Assembly (NCBI GenBank): GCA_028284285.1
Contig: JANQSA010000064.1
Coordinates: forward strand, 59,356 to 123,355
Reading direction: 5' to 3'
Length of the DNA: 64,000 nt
Origin: Croceivirga sp.
Lineage (GTDB): Bacteria > Bacteroidota > Bacteroidia > Flavobacteriales > Flavobacteriaceae
Shown here: positions 62,704 to 64,000 of the stretch, piece after piece
Position numbering within the stretch: position 1 is the first letter of the stretch
How the letters are laid out: every line of letters starts with the position of its first letter
Program-made: the position numbers and the translations under genes
Notes under the pieces: generated by a model
The model's database searches: none
The model's input: only the letters and a program-made list of their open reading frames with translations
Told to the model about the DNA's origin: nothing

Positions 62704-63746
62704 TGAGACCACAAGGAAAGAAGGGCAACATACTATTGATCTATACAGGCGGCACCATTGGCATGATGAAGGACTATCCAAGTGGTGCACTAAGGGCTTT
62801 TGACTTTGACCAACTCCTAACCAAAATACCGGAGCTACATCAACTGGACTGCAGTATAGAAAGTATTTCGTTTGACCAGCCTATTGATTCTTCCAACATG
62901 AATCCGGGGTATTGGGCAAAACTGGCAGATATCATTGAAAAAAACTATGATCGGTTCAATGGTTTTGTCGTATTACACGGCAGTGATACCATGAGTTATA
63001 CGGCATCCGCACTAAGTTTTATGCTGGAAAATCTAGCAAAACCGGTCATTTTTACAGGATCGCAGTTGCCTATAGGGGATTTGCGCACAGATGCCAAGGA
63101 AAATCTGATCACGGCCATTGAGATCGCCTCACTTTGTGATGAAGCCGGCGCAGTAGTCCAGGAAGTTTGTTTGTATTTTGAATACAAATTGTATCGCGGA
63201 AATAGAACCACAAAAGTGAATGCAGAACACTTTCGGGCGTTTAATTCGCCTAATTATCCTCACCTTATTGAGTCCGGAGTCCAGCTAAACATCCGTTATC
63301 CGTATTTATTTCGAAACAATGACCGGAAAGCGCTTGTGGTCTATAAGGAGATGGATCCCAATGTGGGCATTCTCAAACTATTTCCGGGCCTAACTAAGGC
63401 TTTAGTTGATGCAGTTTTGCACAGTACGGGGCTTAAAGCCTTGGTGCTGGAAACCTTTGGTGCGGGCAACGCCCCCACGGATGTCTGGTTTGACAAAGCC
63501 TTGAAAGAAGCCGTAGATAAAGGAATTCATATCATAAATGTTACCCAATGTTCCGGGGGAGGGGTGGTGATGGGCCATTACAGCACCAGTGAACACCTCA
63601 GGAAAAATGGATTGATCAATGGCAAGGACATTACCACGGAATCGGCCATAACCAAGGCAATGTATCTACTGGGGAAAAACGTTTCTTATGAGGAATTTAG
63701 GACTGTTTTTGAAGTTGCATTGCGAGGTGAAATGCGGCAAAATTAA
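62703..63746 (+). CDS. ansA: Type I (cytoplasmic) L-asparaginase
   Basis: 347 residues from ATG 62703. Motifs: LIYTGGTIGMMKDYPSG with the first catalytic Thr, VLHGSDTMSYTASALSF with the second Thr and the Asp-Lys couple region (FTGSQLPIGDLRTDAKENL). No signal peptide, so cytoplasmic type I. It splits asparagine to aspartate and ammonia. The start overlaps the tatD stop by 1 nt (TGATG), so the pair is coupled. Confidence 0.95.
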   Translation: MRPQGKKGNILLIYTGGTIGMMKDYPSGALRAFDFDQLLTKIPELHQLDCSIESISFDQPIDSSNMNPGYWAKLADIIEKNYDRFNGFVVLHGSDTMSYTASALSFMLENLAKPVIFTGSQLPIGDLRTDAKENLITAIEIASLCDEAGAVVQEVCLYFEYKLYRGNRTTKVNAEHFRAFNSPNYPHLIESGVQLNIRYPYLFRNNDRKALVVYKEMDPNVGILKLFPGLTKALVDAVLHSTGLKALVLETFGAGNAPTDVWFDKALKEAVDKGIHIINVTQCSGGGVVMGHYSTSEHLRKNGLINGKDITTESAITKAMYLLGKNVSYEEFRTVFEVALRGEMRQN

Positions 63747-63807
63747 CGCACCAAATTTCTTTAACTAATTATTTTTTTGTTTATTGGTCGGCCTAACTAT
63801 CAAGAAT

Positions 63808-63895
63808 AGAGAGGTGGCCGAGTGGTTTAAGGCGCACGCCTGGAAAGTGTGTTTCCGCCGAAAGCGGATCGAGGGTTCGAATCCCTTCCTCTCTG
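63808..63895 (+). tRNA. tRNA-Ser (anticodon GGA)
   Basis: 88 nt. Acceptor AGAGAGG (63808-63814) pairs with CCTCTCT (63888-63894), with G as the discriminator base. D loop GGCCGAGTGG, anticodon stem CACGC/GTGTG with loop CTGGAAA (GGA at 63842-63844), a long variable arm (CCGCCGAAAGCGG) typical of serine, and the T arm with TTCGAAT. CCA is not encoded. It reads TCC and TCT codons. Confidence 0.96.
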
Positions 63896-63909
63896 CTAAT
63901 TAGCAAGTT

Positions 63910-63936
63910 TTGTAATTGCGAAATTTTTATATCTTT
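63910..63936 (+). promoter_or_regulatory. Bacteroidota-type promoter before the last gene
   Basis: TTG at 63910-63912 and TATCTTT at 63930-63936 with a 17-nt spacer, 36 nt before ATG 63973. One base short of the TAnnTTTG consensus. Confidence 0.5.
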
Positions 63937-63972
63937 AACATTATTAACTAACTAAATTTAAGTTTGAACACA

Positions 63973-64000
63973 ATGAAGAAAATATCCTTTACTCTGGCTA
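63973..64000 (+). CDS. Start of a secreted or membrane protein, cut by window end
   Basis: Nine codons only: MKKISFTLA, a basic start then hydrophobic residues as in a signal peptide. No more can be said; the rest lies beyond the window. Confidence 0.6.

Noticed and set aside
1..64000. Mobile elements, CRISPR arrays, rRNA genes, restriction or other defence systems
   Set aside because: None seen on reading: no transposase or integrase motifs, no regular direct repeats, and no island of deviating gene content.

Overview
The window is a chromosome segment of a Gram-negative, respiring bacterium of the phylum Bacteroidota, most likely a marine-type member of the Flavobacteriaceae. I infer this from family content: a fused CcoN-CcoO cbb3 oxidase with a single-haem CcoP, a TonB protein, a Kdo transferase (lipid A core), a DegT aminotransferase of flavobacterial type, a proteasome-like Anbu locus, and promoters of the TTG / TAnnTTTG type. 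Genes are densely packed and nearly all intact. No insertion sequence, prophage, CRISPR array or rRNA was seen. One tRNA (Ser, anticodon GGA) lies at the right end.

Layout. 1-789: tail of a hybrid histidine kinase. 847-4885 (minus): a four-gene operon of circularly permuted ATP-grasp, alpha-E protein, Anbu peptidase and transglutaminase. 5267-8566 (minus): pta-ackA acetate pathway. 8875-17740: a mixed region with an alpha/beta hydrolase, a saccharopine-dehydrogenase-like protein, a decayed AraC regulator, a secreted esterase, a DUF1028 protein, DoxX, an outer-membrane protein, an AraC regulator, a glutaredoxin-like protein and a CPA2 antiporter. 17879-20937: a cyclic-nucleotide-domain histidine kinase overlapping a response regulator whose output is a thioredoxin-reductase-like flavoprotein.

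21-46 kb reads as one low-oxygen and redox region. It holds two Crp/FNR regulators, three universal stress proteins, the cbb3 oxidase with its whole assembly set (ccoI, ccoS, ccoNO, ccoQ, ccoP, ccoG, ccoH and a TauE-like protein), an acetyl-CoA hydrolase family protein, an unusual pyruvate kinase, a CBS protein, HemN, a glutamate-cysteine-ligase-like protein fused to CBS domains, a zinc deacylase, a TonB protein and an SLC13-type carrier. Eight copies of the 12-bp inverted repeat TGAY-N4-RTCA, the expected shape of an FNR-type operator, lie in front of genes of this region and nowhere else I looked between genes. This is the best candidate for an undescribed regulatory unit.

46-64 kb is central metabolism and envelope: a DUF4914-like P-loop protein, PEP carboxykinase, phosphofructokinase, a sugar porter, WaaA, an aminotransferase, GalE, SucA-SucB, TatD, asparaginase, tRNA-Ser and the start of one more secreted or membrane protein.

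All functional names rest on reading motifs by eye. No database search was run.
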